A DNA stretch of 64,000 nt from assembly GCA_948099385.1 (NCBI GenBank), contig CANUEZ040000105.1, positions 4,707,001 through 4,771,000 of the forward strand, in the 5' to 3' direction. The notes beneath the pieces were generated by a model that did no database searches, was not told where the DNA came from, and saw only the letters and a program-made list of their open reading frames with translations. Source of the stretch: Fasciola hepatica. Lineage: Eukaryota; Platyhelminthes; Trematoda; Plagiorchiida; Fasciolidae. The position numbers and the translations under genes are program-made. Of the stretch, positions 23,518 to 34,749 are shown in pieces (position 1 is the first letter of the stretch; each line of letters starts with the position of its first letter).

Positions 23518-24338
23518 GAAGTTGCACCTGCTGCGGTCACAATTGCATATAAAGTGAAACTGAAGGGAGTGACACTGGATTGTCAAAACTGTTATGGCTT
23601 CAAAAGAGTCCCGGATGGTGTTGAGGAAACCTGAATCGTTAAAATTCAAAGGTCGGATAAAAAGGGAAATAAAATGAAGTGAGCTTCTGAGCAAGAGGTA
23701 CAGGGATCCGCCCCCTGCCTCCACAAATCACGAAGCAAAACGTCACCCATCACCCAGAGCGCAACTGGTCTTCAATCTGTCTTAGAACCAAACTAAATAT
23801 ATAGCGGAAGTTGGCTTGTGTCGCCTTGCAGGTGGAGTGCTAGTACGGTGAAGTGTCCTGTGTCTGACATCTTGAGCTTACCTATTTTCAATCTCAGTGA
23901 AGCCAGCAAAGCTGCTACTTCTAACCAGTTTCCAGATGGTTGAACTTCTGTTTTTCGTACTCATCTACTTCCACATTTTATTATTTATTCTTCATTCTCA
24001 TTATTATTTTTTGTTATTATTTTTTCTTTTTTCTTTTTTTGTTTTTTTCTGGCCCTTCACATTCAATGTCACACACTCAATCGTGCTTGTGGAAGGTGTT
24101 AAAAGAAAAAAATCGTATCATCCAAGCAAGCTTGACATTCTAGACGGAGAACCAAAAAATATGAGCGTCAGGGTCCCACCTTCGACGAAGACTGCTTGTA
24201 GTGCTGCCATGCCTCATAGTTCAGTGGGGTCTGAGGTCGCCTACACCTCCTCCAGGACTTACATTTTAAAGTGAAGAGGAACAAGATCTTCAAACCGCCA
24301 AAAACCTGGCGCAATGTAGCGACCGCTGGAACGAATGC
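23518..24338. other. No recognised gene; T-rich tract
   Basis: Contains a T-rich tract (about 23975-24050) that creates a hydrophobic-looking reading frame. I see no real gene. The end at 24338 abuts the gypsy LTR on the minus strand. Confidence 0.4.
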
Positions 24339-24767
24339 TGGTACCGAAGACGTCCGAGGCGGCTGGTGAAAGGGTCTTCTGTGCAGTCGGGCAGCGATAT
24401 ACCAACGATTCCCCCTCAATCGGACAAATAGTGAAGACGCAAGTCGGTTTACAGATGTAAGGTGTATTCCATATTATCGTGGCACCAAAATAGTACCGAT
24501 ACGAGAGATACACCGAACGGAAAACGGAACGAAGCGCGACGGCTATGCAGAAAGCGAACCGCGAGCGTGTACAATCGGCGAGCGACCAGAAGCGAAAGTG
24601 ATTTAAAACGAGGTCGACGGAAACCTCGGAAAAGTCAGTCCGGTAAAACGTACGCAACCGGAGAACACTATGAGGTCGATGTCAAACGTCAGAAAAGATC
24701 GTAGAGAAAATAGATCCAAAATGGTGTCCAGGACAGTCATTTTCTCAGAACGATTGAGGTCACTACA
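24339..24767 (-). repeat. LTR of CsRn1-like element (minus)
   Basis: On the minus strand it starts TGTAGTGACCTCAATCG and ends GGTACCA. It matches 3570-3998 along its length, strongest over the first 350 bp. Because a polypurine tract lies just upstream and a pol C-terminus further up, it is the 3' LTR. Confidence 0.8.
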
Positions 24768-24780
24768 GCAGCCCCCCGCT
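24768..24780 (-). promoter_or_regulatory. Polypurine tract
   Basis: Reads AGCGGGGGGCTGC on the minus strand, directly before the LTR. Such tracts prime plus-strand DNA synthesis in LTR retrotransposons. Confidence 0.55.
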
Positions 24781-25324
24781 AGAAAGCAAGGAAAGCTTTC
24801 GAAAAATGTCAAGGAGGAGAAGGCATACAAACGATATTCGTGCGCATGAGTGCGTGCAAAATACGTGAATGTAGCTGTGCTGTAGGATGCCGACGGGCAA
24901 AATCCGTGGTATACAGGAACCGTAGGATGATGGTCGAGCGTAAACCAGATTCGTTGCCAATGACATCGGTTGCGTGAATCCTCATCCAGGTGTGCCACAC
25001 CAATAACGTCCAGCGTTGGGTAACCGTTAACCAACATGATATCCGGAAGCCAAATCGGTAAGTTCGTCAATGACAAGGAAAGAGAGCGACAGGGCCGACC
25101 CAGAATGCAAACGTTGGTGCCAAAATTCTCCAGATTTCGTGGGACCAGCGAAGCGTACCATATGGCGAGGTTCCATGAAATGAAAAGAAACGAAAAACTG
25201 GTGTAGCAGCTGCAATGGACTTGACTAGAATACAGTAATAACTAATGAGGTATGTTAAATCGTGTCGAAACGATAAACACGAAAGTTATTACTGCGAAGT
25301 GCAATGGTTAAGATCGTGTTTGAC

Positions 25325-25615
25325 CTAGTAGCGAAAACGTGCTGGGCAAACGACCTTTCGACCGGAACGTGAGACGGGAGCCTCATTCACGGACGGGTGC
25401 ATAGGCGTGCTCTGCTGACTTGAGCGTGAGACAGTATTCTCATTCGAGGACGTAGCAGGGCCAACGGACTGCTGACTTGAGCGTGAGACGATAGCCTCAT
25501 TCGAAGCCGTAGCAGGCAACGATAACTGCAGACCCTGACGTGACAAGGAAGTGTCGTCAACAGGTAGATCAGGGTTAACGACGAATCTCATGTCAGCTAA
25601 CTACACGCTATCATT
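25325..25615 (-). pseudogene. pol: Gypsy pol C-terminus with internal repeats
   Basis: Minus-strand frame ending VSRSGRKVVCPARFRY and a stop. CsRn1-clade pol proteins typically end in a basic, Arg- and Pro-rich stretch of this kind (R-x-G-R-x-V-x-x-P-x-R). Immediately before are 19-residue repeats with the core NEAxVSRSSQQS, encoded by 57 bp DNA repeats. No integrase core remains. The identification follows from the LTR downstream, so the protein call itself is moderate. Confidence 0.55.
25365..25521. repeat. 57 bp tandem repeat (about 2.7 units)
   Basis: Units at 25365-25421 and 25422-25478 and a partial at 25479-25521. Each starts GA(A/G)CGTGAGAC and the two full units end CTGCTGACTT. The length is a multiple of three, so the reading frame of the antisense pol tail is kept. 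Confidence 0.8.
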
Positions 25616-25699
25616 AACGAAAGCCGCTTTGGGAAGTTAGACATTTGTAACTTTAGAGCCTAACCGACTATGCGAATCACCTAAGTTCCTTGTTTGCGA

Positions 25700-26309
25700 C
25701 TGGAATTCCACATCGACCCCACAGGTTGGAAGTGCACGGGCTCTCAAGCGGTTCATCGTGGGAGTCCAAAGTGATAAAGCCCGGTCCCAGCTGCAGCGGG
25801 AGTCACCTTGGTCCTTGTCACAAGCTGTTCGGGTAGCGGCTGAGTTCGGCTCCCATCCGAGGAATAAAGCGGGGTACGACCGGCTTTTCAGTAGACAACA
25901 TCCGGTGGGACGAGACCAAGACCAATGGGGATCCAGGTCAAAAAGCGGGACCCATGAAGATGTGTCAACGCAGCTGAATGACGTTATTTCCATGATATGT
26001 GTTTTCAAAACAAAGCATGTAAAACCACCTCTTATCAAGGCTGTGATAAGGAGTCATCCATACTGGGCGTTAGTTGGCACAGGAGCTACATGTAGCTTAA
26101 TCCACCCGAGGATCTGCAGTCAGGGCAAAGCTAGAGCTGCGGCACCGAGAGTTTTGGCAGTGAAAGGGGTTCCTGTCAAAACTTGTGGCTCTTGTAAGAT
26201 AACTCTCCAGGTGGAAGGAGAAACGGTTACGCACCCAGTTGTTGTGTCTCCCGATATAACGTGGGACCTAATACTTGGATATGACTTCCAGCGTACAAAT
26301 AAGTGTTGA
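25700..26309 (+). pseudogene. Gypsy-E gag end and protease
   Basis: The start has gag-like ALKRFIVGVQSDKARSQLQ and PWSLSQAVRVAAEF (about 25735-25840). The retropepsin is at about 26060-26290, with WALVGTGATCSLIHP, VKGVPVKTCGS and WDLILGYDF. The active-site aspartate in the usual L-V-D-T-G-A is glycine here. The flap-like and C-terminal hydrophobic blocks remain, so this is a recognisable but inactive protease. Confidence 0.75.
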
Positions 26310-26699
26310 TTGACTTGGGTCTTGGCACGTTGATCTTTGGGGATCATAAAATCCGGTTTGGCAGCGTAGAGGAGGACGGTCAAACAATAAACCCCAAGTC
26401 GCACCAGGCAATCCAGCAGGCGCGACAAGAACAGTCATTGTTGCAAGCGGGGTTAGCAGACCCACATGAGAAATACTTGATGGCAGACACGCAAAAAGGC
26501 AGAGACCAGATTCGGAAAATACGGCCGGTGGACTTACCAAGACAAATAGCGCTTTAACTCAACCAGGTGGATAGTTCTCGGAATACTGTAGATCGCGCCC
26601 GGCCTAAGGAGATTGTAACAACTCACCAGAGAGCACTTGCCTGCGACGGTGTTCCCTTTGGGTGAACTGGAGTCGCACAACACCTTATCGACTCACAGG

Positions 26700-27840
26700 G
26701 ACCTACTCCAGTGAGGCGGCGCTCGCGCCGGGTTCCCGTTCAGTACCAAAAAGAATCGACCAAAATAATCCAAGAAATGTTGAGTGAAGGAGACGTCAAG
26801 CCCCCACAGTCCCAGTGGGCCTCCCCCACAGTGTTGATGAGGAAGAAGCCCGGGTTGCTACCGCCCCGTGTGGACTATCGCAGGCTGAACCAAGTGACCA
26901 CGAAAGACGGCTTTCCGCTTCCTCGGACTGACGACACTTTTGAGGCATTTGGAGGTGCAAGACATTTAGGAACTCTCGATCTGACAATCATATACTGGCA
27001 GATGAAGATGCACTGCTATGACAAGGAGAAAACCACCTTCTGTATCCCATCTGGGTGCAAATCTCGTTTACCTGGAAGAGATAATCACATAAATTGAGGA
27101 TACCGGGTTGAAGCTGAAACCTGATAAAGGTGAATTGATTAGGAGGGGATTAAGGTATTTAGGTCACATTATCAGTCAACATGGGACTCAAGGTGATCCG
27201 GGAAAGATTCAAGCTGTTTAAATCTGGCCGATTCCGACAGGCGTAGCAGAGTTCAGGCGGTTCATTGGATCGACTCCATATTACCGTCGTTTTGTGAAGG
27301 ATTATGCCCGAATTGAGTTCCCGCTGCGTTGGCTTACCGAGAAGGACAGGGAATTTCTGTGACCTCGGAGTGTCAGACAGCATTTGAGACGCTCCAAGCA
27401 AGCATAACCGGGTCCAATCCTCGTATTCCCAGACCCCACCGAAGCAGCAGATGCCTTTATCTTGGATACGGATACAAGTGAGACGGGGATCAGGGCAGTC
27501 TTTTCTTAACTGGGCCGTGATAATGAAGAACATGTGATTGCTGACGCCAGTCTTTGCTCTAACAAACCAGAGAGGAGTTATTGCACATCCAAGAAAGAGA
27601 TGCTTGCACTAGTAAAGTACGTACCTCACTTCAAACACTGTTTGCGGAAGAAAAGATTTACAGTTGGAAAGGACCTTCGGTCTCTGAAATGGTTGCGAAA
27701 TTTCAAGGAACCTGAAGGAAAAGTGGCTCGTTGGCAAGAACGGCTGTAACAACTTGGTTTCGAATGCCAACACCGACCTGGTCGAAAGCACGTGAGTACC
27801 GACACCCTGTCCCGATGTCACAACCAGCATGGTGAGTGCC
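26700..27840 (+). pseudogene. pol: Gypsy-E reverse transcriptase and RNase H
   Basis: Reverse transcriptase blocks are QSQWASPTVLMRKK, VDYRRLNQVTTKDGFPLPR and HLGTLDLTIIYWQMKM (26800-27010). After TTFCIPSG the usual stretch of about 40 residues is missing. The next block, in another frame (about 27063-27080), reads VYLEEIITHI where relatives have YLDD. Then come LRYLGHIISQHG, a FRRFIGSTPYYRRFV-type thumb, and RNase H with FILDTDTSETGI and KKEMLALVKY (27534-27749). Near 27770 is the HRPGRKHVSTDTLSR block that ends RNase H. Several stops break it. Confidence 0.75.
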
Positions 27841-28229
27841 GACTTGTCAGGTAGCCCCAGTCCTGTTGGAAATACAGAAAACGGAGTGGGCAGAGATTCA
27901 GCGAAATGATCTAGAAACGAAGGCTCTCAATGACAGGCTGAAGGGTGGTCAGACTTAACCCACCAAGGCGGAGATGGCTGGCCCTATCCAGGAAAGCCTG
28001 TCTCTGGTGCGCTTGGCCATTGCTATCGATTCAGGAGGAGGTGGTGTACTATCAGTACTGAGAGAATTATGGCCTCCTAATGACTGTGCCCCAATCGAAG
28101 GTGCAGTACGTGTTAGAAAAATCGCATTCCAAGTTGGGCCATGCGGAGCAGCACAAGATGGACCACGCCGTGTCTCAACGATTTTGGCGGCCCCAGTAGC
28201 GTCGGGATGTAATAAATCTTTATAACCGC

Positions 28230-29270
28230 TGCATATAATGTATTCAGAATAAACCACCACAGAAGAGACATCGTGCTCCTTTGCGAGCAATGCCGGCAGG
28301 TTATCCTAACCAATTTGTAGGAATGGATGTCGTCGGACCATTACCGGAAACTCCCAGAAATAATAGCTACATTCTTGTGATGGTAGACTACTTCACAAAA
28401 TGGTGTGATGCGGTAGAAATGCCCTCCGTCGATGCCATCACGATTGCAGATGCTGTTGCCGAGCCGTGGATATCTCGCTGGGATTCATCACAACAACTAT
28501 ATTCAGAGCGGGGCAAATGTTTCGAGAAAGCTGTGGTCGTGGAGCTGTATCAACTCTGCGGGGTAAGCAAAAGCACGTGCTTCCGGAAGGTAACGGCCAG
28601 AATGAACTGAAGAGTCGATCGGAAAAAGGGACTGTTAAAAGCCTTCGTCGACTGTTCTACTCGGGATTGGGACAAGGCGATCACCAGCTGTTTGTTAGCT
28701 TACGGAGCAACAGTACATTCATCAACCGGACACACTCCGTCTGCCGGGGTATCGGGACGCGGGAGGCGACTGCCATCAGATCTAGCGATTCCCGTGAGTG
28801 CCCCGAGTCCGCTCATCTCAACAGAATTTGCGTGAAAGCTGAAACAGGAGTAAGGAAGCGCCCGTTTACTGGCCCAAGAAAGATTGAAAAGTGTCTTCCG
28901 ACACCAAAAGGAATGTTATGACCGGTGGGTTGCAGGGGAGTCACTACCAACCGGTGAACAAGAGTTCCTACATAATCCCGTCCCACTCTCAGGAAGACCA
29001 GCAAAGCTGCACCGGGAATAGACTGGGCCCTATACTGAACCGGAAGTGTTCAAAGGTGCCACATGTCGTATTGTGCCGACGGACCATGTGGATGTTGGAC
29101 CCATGGCAGAGCATTTTGGTCGGTTAAAGCCAGCTACAAGAGCAGGGGCGTTCCGAGAACAGTCTTGACGAGATGCCAGTATCACGGTACCGGATGTGGC
29201 TGGTGAAATTGAAATTCACACCGGAGGCTAAGCATGTGTTGAGGACAGCTCTTTTTCACTCAGGGAGGCA
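28230..29270 (+). pseudogene. pol: Gypsy-E integrase
   Basis: Core starts with FVGMDVVGPLPETPRNN (28315-28370), giving the first aspartate. The second aspartate block reads YSERGKCFEKAV where HSDxGxxFE is usual, so aspartate is replaced by glutamate. The third block is at about 28595-28650 in a shifted frame, around GNGQNE. Further C-terminal pieces include SPLISTEFA-type and RIVPTDHVDVGPMAEHFGRLKP (about 29070-29130) blocks. Stops and shifts at about 28608, 28810, 28920 and 29127 break the frame. It could not integrate DNA. Confidence 0.7.
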
Positions 29271-29447
29271 ATGGAGTAATGGCTCTAACTCTCTTGGAGC
29301 CAAAATGTGAATATTACTTTATCATTTCCATTGTTTGATCCATACGCTGTCTCTATTTCAGTACCTTCCAGGTCTATATGCCAGCCAGTCCGGTCCACAA
29401 GATCCTCCCAACAAGAGTGAAGCCCAATGAGCCTTTTGGTACCTTTC
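29271..29447. other. Spacer after gypsy-E pol
   Basis: No gene seen. It probably belongs to the gypsy-E 3' region. Confidence 0.35.
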
Positions 29448-29567
29448 ATAATAATAATAATAATAATAATAGTGATACATTTCTGGACCGTGGTAGAGAG
29501 GCACGCATGTGGGCATGATCAGAGTTTACAATATGGCTGAATGAGATAGAAAATTCACAAATTTCAA
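29448..29567 (-). repeat. R455 repeat, short divergent copy 3
   Basis: (TAA)n at 29448-29470 is followed by a block matching 38600-38695. Shared features are TACATTTCTGG, the stretch with GCATGATCA, and ATTCACAAA. It diverges after about 29567. Orientation is minus if the TTA tail is taken as the 3' end. Confidence 0.6.
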
Positions 29568-30278
29568 AGAGGGTTTCGCACATCACAGCAGCAATGGAAT
29601 AATACTGAGGGGAGTTTAAATGAAGCAAAGCGACAAGAGAATACACGGCGAGTACGAATTAATTTCGAGTCAACTGCGGCGATAGTAATGAATCGACCGG
29701 ATGTAGGTATGTTTGGACGGACATTGGCTTTGGACGCAGGAAATACAATATTCACAAGAATGATGCAAGAAAAAGGTCTGTGATGAGTATTCATTGTCAC
29801 TTATAAAGGTAATTGACTTAAAGACAAGGGAGGCAGGGAAGAATTTCATGGAGTTTCGCACGAGGGATACTAATTTTCATAGATTCGTGGATATGGAAAG
29901 GAATGGTACCCCTTGAAAAGGTGAGACAATTTCCATGAGAAGTGGTGTGTGTCATCTGGTGTCGGTAGTTCGCCGCCGGTGGAAGATGAATGGAATTCCA
30001 GGAAGGAATAATCAGCAATCTGAATGCCGTGTCCACGGGGAACAAAACAGGACAAGATAAGGGTGAAAACCTTTTCAATAGACCGGGCTATGCTGGTGAA
30101 TTGGCGAATACATCATTCTGTTGAGTTTCTTGTGGCTTTTGTGTCCGTGTTGGGCTTTTTGGGCGGGGGTTGGCTGCTGTTTGTGTTCTCTGTTTTATCA
30201 TGGAAAGGAGGAGGGTATCACCGAATCTTTACCGATCACTATTTAATCGGGAGTCCTCGCAAGGTAGCTTCGAAATCG
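29568..30278. other. No recognised gene
   Basis: Short frames on both strands with no known motif. A plus frame ending at 30296 is hydrophobic but has no family signature. Confidence 0.35.
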
Positions 30279-30660
30279 GGGGGGGGGATGTTGTAGTAAG
30301 AACTCTTCAGTAAGCCTCAGAAGGGCATAGCCAGCTATACCAGGACTTCTTGTAGATGAAACTCGGTGGCTAGGTCGTATTCGAGGTAGCTGGCCTTTGG
30401 TGCCGTTGTAGGCGGGCGGAGAAAAGGATGAGCTGTCTGCTCGATATATTACATCCAGGCAACATGATGACCGGGTGGTTCTGAAATTAAAAGGAGGAGG
30501 ATCGCAGTCTGAGAGATGTTCCAGCTGAGGGATAGCGTGAGCAAAATAACAGACAGGAGTAAAGAGGTTGGAAGTGAGGCACAATGGAGTTAGTGAAATG
30601 GGGAGCCGTTGATACTGTAATTCGGTGTTCGTGAGAGATAACCGCGCTTGCACTGCTAGG
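30279..30660 (+). repeat. Possible polypurine tract and 3' LTR of gypsy-E
   Basis: A G run (30278-30287) is followed by TGTTGTAGTAAGAACTC at 30289. A G-rich tract directly before TGTTGTAGTAAG is a common gypsy 3' arrangement. I could not find the LTR's end or a second copy in the window, so the right boundary is a guess. Confidence 0.35.
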
Positions 30661-30761
30661 CAAAGTTATTGATTACCAATTCAGCCGTTCACCGGGAGGT
30701 CTTATCTTTAGGGGCTAACAAAGCCGTGGAGGTGCATTTGGACTAGGGTCTGAGGGCTACG

Positions 30762-30960
30762 TGAGAAAACAGCTAGGCGACACGAAGAACCCGAATGGCA
30801 AGTTTGCATAATAGGTCTGGGGGATATATGACATATCCCACAGTGATATTTTACAGGTCACAAGGAAGCAGCTGGGACACACTAAGAATCCAAAAGGCAA
30901 ATTTATATGATAGATCCAGAGGATATATGACAAATCCTATCGTGGGGTATCTACAGGCCT
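30762..30960. repeat. Imperfect tandem duplication, about 96 bp unit
   Basis: Two adjacent units starting at about 30762 and 30858. They share AGCT(A/G)GG(C/A)GACAC-like, GAGGATATATGACA-like and TTTACAGG/CTACAGG-like blocks. Identity is roughly 70% by eye. No coding sense was seen. Confidence 0.6.
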
Positions 30961-32571
30961 AATACTGCATGTTGCTGTTAGGTAAGGCTGTAAACTGGAG
31001 AGTGGGCTGGATTCTAGGACAAGAAGAACGCCGCTTTCTTACGAAAAGGAGGAAAAACAGATAGGTGGGCAAAAAATACGGGCGCTTTTCTGCACTTTCT
31101 TACAAGGATGTTTATATATACAATATCTACATCGATATAATTAGGGCTTTGATGAGACATGTCTGTCGTCTGATGTACCGACTTGTTGTCCAGAGCCACG
31201 GTGGTTTTCTAGTTGACGTCAACAAACATGCCAGGTGCGCATGGGAGAGTACGAGTTGGTTGAAAATTAGAGCGAGAGGTGGATAAGAATATGTGGAGAG
31301 ACCAGTTCGCTATCACCGCCGAGTCAGTCTCGTGCGTAGGAACCAAAAGCATGTCAGGCAGACAAGGGCGGTGTGGGGTTTTCCCTTTCGCATGGTCAGG
31401 TCTGAGCCGATGGGAGACACCCATTTTTGGAGGTCGCCCATTTCCTTCACAGCCCGATATTATTGTTGTATATAGATCAAATCGATTCCACTGGGTCTTT
31501 TTGTTCTCCACTTTTTTTCTAAAAGAGGGATAGCTGAGCCCATATAGGAACTTTCCATAGCCCCTCCACCCGACTGTAAGTTTCCACGTATATCATTTGT
31601 TTGCAACTGCTGTGGGTGGTCTGTTTTCCCCACATCCGGATGCAGCTATGGTGAAGGTGCCGTTGACATCAGGGGTTTCGCTTGCATGGGTTGAGAAAAT
31701 ACGGAGTGGAGCTAAGCAAACACATGAGGCAGGACAACGAGTGTTGCAATTTACGTGACTGCATATATGTATCAGTCACCTACAGCGCCAGACTGTGCCT
31801 AAAACTGCCAGAGGCCTTTCTGGAGTGGATGAGTTAGGCTGCGCCAGTAGATGTTATTGCACACACGGAGAAAGGATAGCAGTCTAAGTTAGGTGATGGA
31901 TTCAGGAGTCTTAGCGATACAGACACGCTTTCATGTCGGGGAATATAAGAGGAGGAAACTGAGGCCAACAGGTAGCAGTTGGAAGGTGGATATATGGGAT
32001 AAGAGATTTTCAACCGGGATGATTGAAGAAAGCAAATTACGGCCGGGCAAGTAAGCTGAGAGGAGCGGAAGCCAGAATAAATAAGAGAAGAATCGAAGGA
32101 TCGAGGAGTGAAGTAGTGAGGTAGTGGGTGGTGGGACTTAATATCCTAGGATCCAGCACCACTGAATCATTTGGTGCTGGGAGAGAACATTAACGGCTAA
32201 AAACCTAGTACTATATAGCGCGGGAGGCAGCAATTGTTTAGACATAGTTGTGAAAACCGACTAGTGAGTTAGATAAGGCAGGGTTGTATAGGGGTTAGGT
32301 AATAGTAAATGAACGTGGGTGAGTAGCGAGAACTGGCAGGCATCTAGTTAGTTATAGTCGTAGACGACAAAAACTTTATCCTTCTGCAATGTGGGTTATG
32401 TGCGGTATACGTAAAAATGTGATAAAAAATGGTAAGCCTAAAGTCTGTCGTTGGGCAGGAAATGGTAGATTTTGGATATGGTGTCATGATTCTAGAGGTG
32501 GAACCCGTTTTCGAAGGCCAGCTCGACGGATAGCAGAAAGCGGGGGGGGGGGGGAGACAGAAGCCGGGGTT
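30961..32571. other. No recognised gene; poly-G run
   Basis: Short frames only. A G homopolymer lies at about 32541-32554, just beyond the 3' end of the CR1 fragment that follows. Stretches such as 31000-31600 may be decayed LTR or leader sequence but I cannot support it. Confidence 0.4.
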
Positions 32572-33565
32572 CTAAAGTTCGATGCCTTCTTCATAGGTTT
32601 GATCCTCAGATATGCTGACTTTGGTCAAGGATAACGTATGGCTAACTGTAAGTTGTGATTTTAGGGACTGGCTAAACTGGGTTATTGACGCGTATTTGCG
32701 AATAGCCAGGGCGGCTAATTCTGAAGCTCTGAATATTTAATAAGAAAGAAGTTGGATCTTATTGCCAGCCTGGACTGTGGGATGGTCAGACTGAAGTCTC
32801 TGTGGCGCAGAGGGTAGGATGAGGGTAGCGAAAACTGTATAAAGTTGGTAGAATTGAACGCAGAGTGATGAATAAATCTATATAGAAAACATAAGGTTAG
32901 CCCTGCATGTTTAATCCATACCGGGTCAGGTTTTATAGGGTGCATGGCCCTTTATAGCTCAGTGGAAAAGAATATCCTATTAACTTCTCGATGAAGGTGG
33001 GCTGGACTTTCTCCAGGCGTATTCTATTAGATTTAGACATTCCAGAGAAGATTATAGGGCAATATTCGATGTGGGGTCTAGCATGGGATTGGTTTTTAAG
33101 GAGAATTTTATGCTTCATTTTAAATGGTCTGAGAACTATGCCTATTATCTTTCTGGTCTTGGCCGTCTTAAATGAGACATGTTCCGAGAATTGTAGATTG
33201 TTAGTGTATCGAAGCCCAAGATCCTTCACAGATGAGCTTGGGGCGGTGGGTACTTGGTTCAGTGACAAAGTTCCGAGGAGGGCTTGACATCTATAAGTTG
33301 TAGAGAAGCTTTTGGATATCGAGAAGTACATCTGCCATGAAGTGCACCATTGATCAAGTTTCTTAAGATCGTTATCTATTTCAGACAGCGCTGTGCTCAA
33401 ATCTTGATGGCGGAACTCATAAACGATTTTGATATCATCGGCGAAGAGGAAAGGAGTGCCGTGCTGCACAATCTAGAAAATGTCTTCAATATAGAGTAAG
33501 AAAAATAGCGGACCAAATACACTTCCTTGTATGGCTCGTGTTACTCCTGTCCCCGGGACTCCTGG
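32572..33565 (-). pseudogene. CR1-like reverse transcriptase fragment (CR1-F)
   Basis: On the minus strand: AIQGSVFGPL and a YIEDIF block interrupted by TAG (33540-33470), the catalytic block FLFADDIKIVYEF (33455-33415), then LDQWCTSWQMYFSISKS, GLRYTNNLQFSEHV and NRIRLEKVQPTFIEKLIGY. After a frameshift at about 32940 come LRHRDFSLTIPQSRLAIRSN and, near 32575, a tail block EDQTYEEGIEL with stop at 32572. The last block parallels the DDEAYEKGLDF end of the dimer's ORF2, so the two belong to one clade. It is 5'-truncated near 33565. Confidence 0.8.
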
Positions 33566-33772
33566 CGCCCAGGTTGATACATGTTTTGCCTAATATACGC
33601 GCTCTGCTGGTCTTCCTGTTCTTCCTGTGTGTGAGCGGCCTGATAACGGTGTGTTGGATTTCAGCCCAGTGTTTGTTTACCAAATAATAACATCGAGTCA
33701 ATCTCGGATTCATTTTAGACCGATCACTATCTCGCCTATTCACACAGATCCGCCCCGCCCGTTACAAGCTTG

Positions 33773-34136
33773 TGTAGCGGCCAGGTTGGAGGCTGCCATC
33801 TTGTTGCTCGTTTATTGTAAATGTTGGTGCCGTTGATACAATTACTGTGCCTAGGCTCATGGAGTCTTTCCTTTTGCGCCCTAGCAGAATACACACGCGC
33901 TACCCTCGTCGGAAGAGAGTTGCCCTGCGTCCTACACGTGGACCGCAAAGAAGGTGGAACCTGACATTGACCTTTGTTGAACTCTGGCCCTCGTTGCTAG
34001 AAGTTGTGATCGTACAGCTGAGGTTTGTGCATAATTTGCTAATCCAGTACCGTGGAAACTGCGAATCAATCTTGTTCTGGTTTTCGGATTCGTTCAAATT
34101 GACTACGCTTTACTCACTGTCGGAATAACCGTAACA
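33773..34136 (+). repeat. LTR of a second BEL family (BEL-2)
   Basis: Starts TGTAGCGGCCAG and ends CGTAACA, and is 364 bp long. It sits at the expected distance before a BEL gag start. Related sequence occurs at 49431 and 49804 (and their duplicates), sharing GGCTGCCATC(C/T)TGTTG. The 377 bp BEL-A LTR has the same TGTA...TAACA/TTACA style of ends. Confidence 0.65.
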
Positions 34137-34175
34137 GTAATCAACCTGGAATTACCACATGGAAGTCAATCAGAA

Positions 34176-34672
34176 ATGCCGAGAAGATGAAGGAGGCAAA
34201 TCGAAGCTGGGCAGGAAGTAACCCGGCAAGTCCCTAAAACCTTTTTGGGTGATACTGATTCCTTAGATGTTGCTAGGTCTACTAGTCCTGTCAGTGAAGT
34301 TTCATGTACTTCAGCTAGTGGTATAGAATCTAAAGGTGATGATATTTATCGATTAGGAATAATTCAATTGGAAACTCAGCTTAGGCAGGCTAGGGAAGAG
34401 GCTGAATCTGCCAGGAAAGATCAACTCCAGAGACGGGAGCGAGAGGTGACTTTAGAGACCACGGATTACACGGCCATTCAGCCTAGCAGTTCCGTGGAAC
34501 GAATAAAGTCGACTTGTACATGTATAACCTATGCTATTGACTCACCAAGAGTGGAATTGTCCCCATTCGACGGGAGCTCAGAACAGTACCGTAAGTTCAT
34601 AAAACAACACGAGAACTTTGTAGAAAGGAGAATATCTGATCCAGAACAGGAGTTTCCCGTATCTGCCTGACT
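34176..34672 (+). pseudogene. gag: BEL-2 gag, N-terminal part
   Basis: ATG at 34176 is the same relative position as the gag ATG of BEL-A. The frame meets TGA at 34188-34190, where BEL-A has a glycine codon, then stays open to about 34670. Conserved blocks with BEL-A gag are GQEVTR, SPVSEVS (BEL-A SPVSASS), a coiled-coil-like stretch with LETQLRQAREEAESARKD, and VELSPFDGSSEQYRKFIK (BEL-A VELTVFDGRAEQNRKFVK). It stops being gag-like at about 34680 where a non-LTR element's 3' end begins. Gag forms the particle that packages element RNA. Only the first 160 or so residues remain. Confidence 0.7.
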
Positions 34673-34749
34673 GCCAACGTGCCGATCTATGGGGGTTCAA
34701 CGGATGGAGATTGGTAGTTTTTTAGGGTAGATGGGTGATAATAGAGATA

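Larger units (their letters stand above)
24339..25615 (-). mobile_element. 3' end of second CsRn1-like gypsy element
   Basis: On the minus strand: pol C-terminus (25591-25325), about 550 bp of noncoding sequence, a G-rich polypurine tract, then a 429 bp LTR (24767-24339). The LTR is the same family as 3570-3998. The upstream side ends near 25620 next to an unrelated gypsy element on the plus strand. Confidence 0.7.
25640..29270 (+). mobile_element. Second gypsy-type element (gypsy-E), degenerate
   Basis: Plus-strand order: gag C-terminus, retropepsin, reverse transcriptase, RNase H, integrase. The sequence type differs from the CsRn1-like copies. It is closer to the generic gypsy type, with integrase phrases such as FVGMDVVGPLPET and YFTKWCDAVEM. 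Many frameshifts and stops are present. No 5' LTR was found. A G-rich tract followed by TGTTGTAGTAAG at 30289 may be its 3' LTR. Confidence 0.7.

Noticed and set aside
23897..24274. A 125-codon hydrophobic frame resembling a membrane protein.
   Set aside because: It is produced by a T-rich tract (TTT/CTT/ATT codons) and has no family resemblance.
30024..30296. A short hydrophobic frame before a possible LTR as an env-like gene.
   Set aside because: Too short, with no signal peptide-cleavage-transmembrane layout and no conserved motif. It ends in the G-rich tract.
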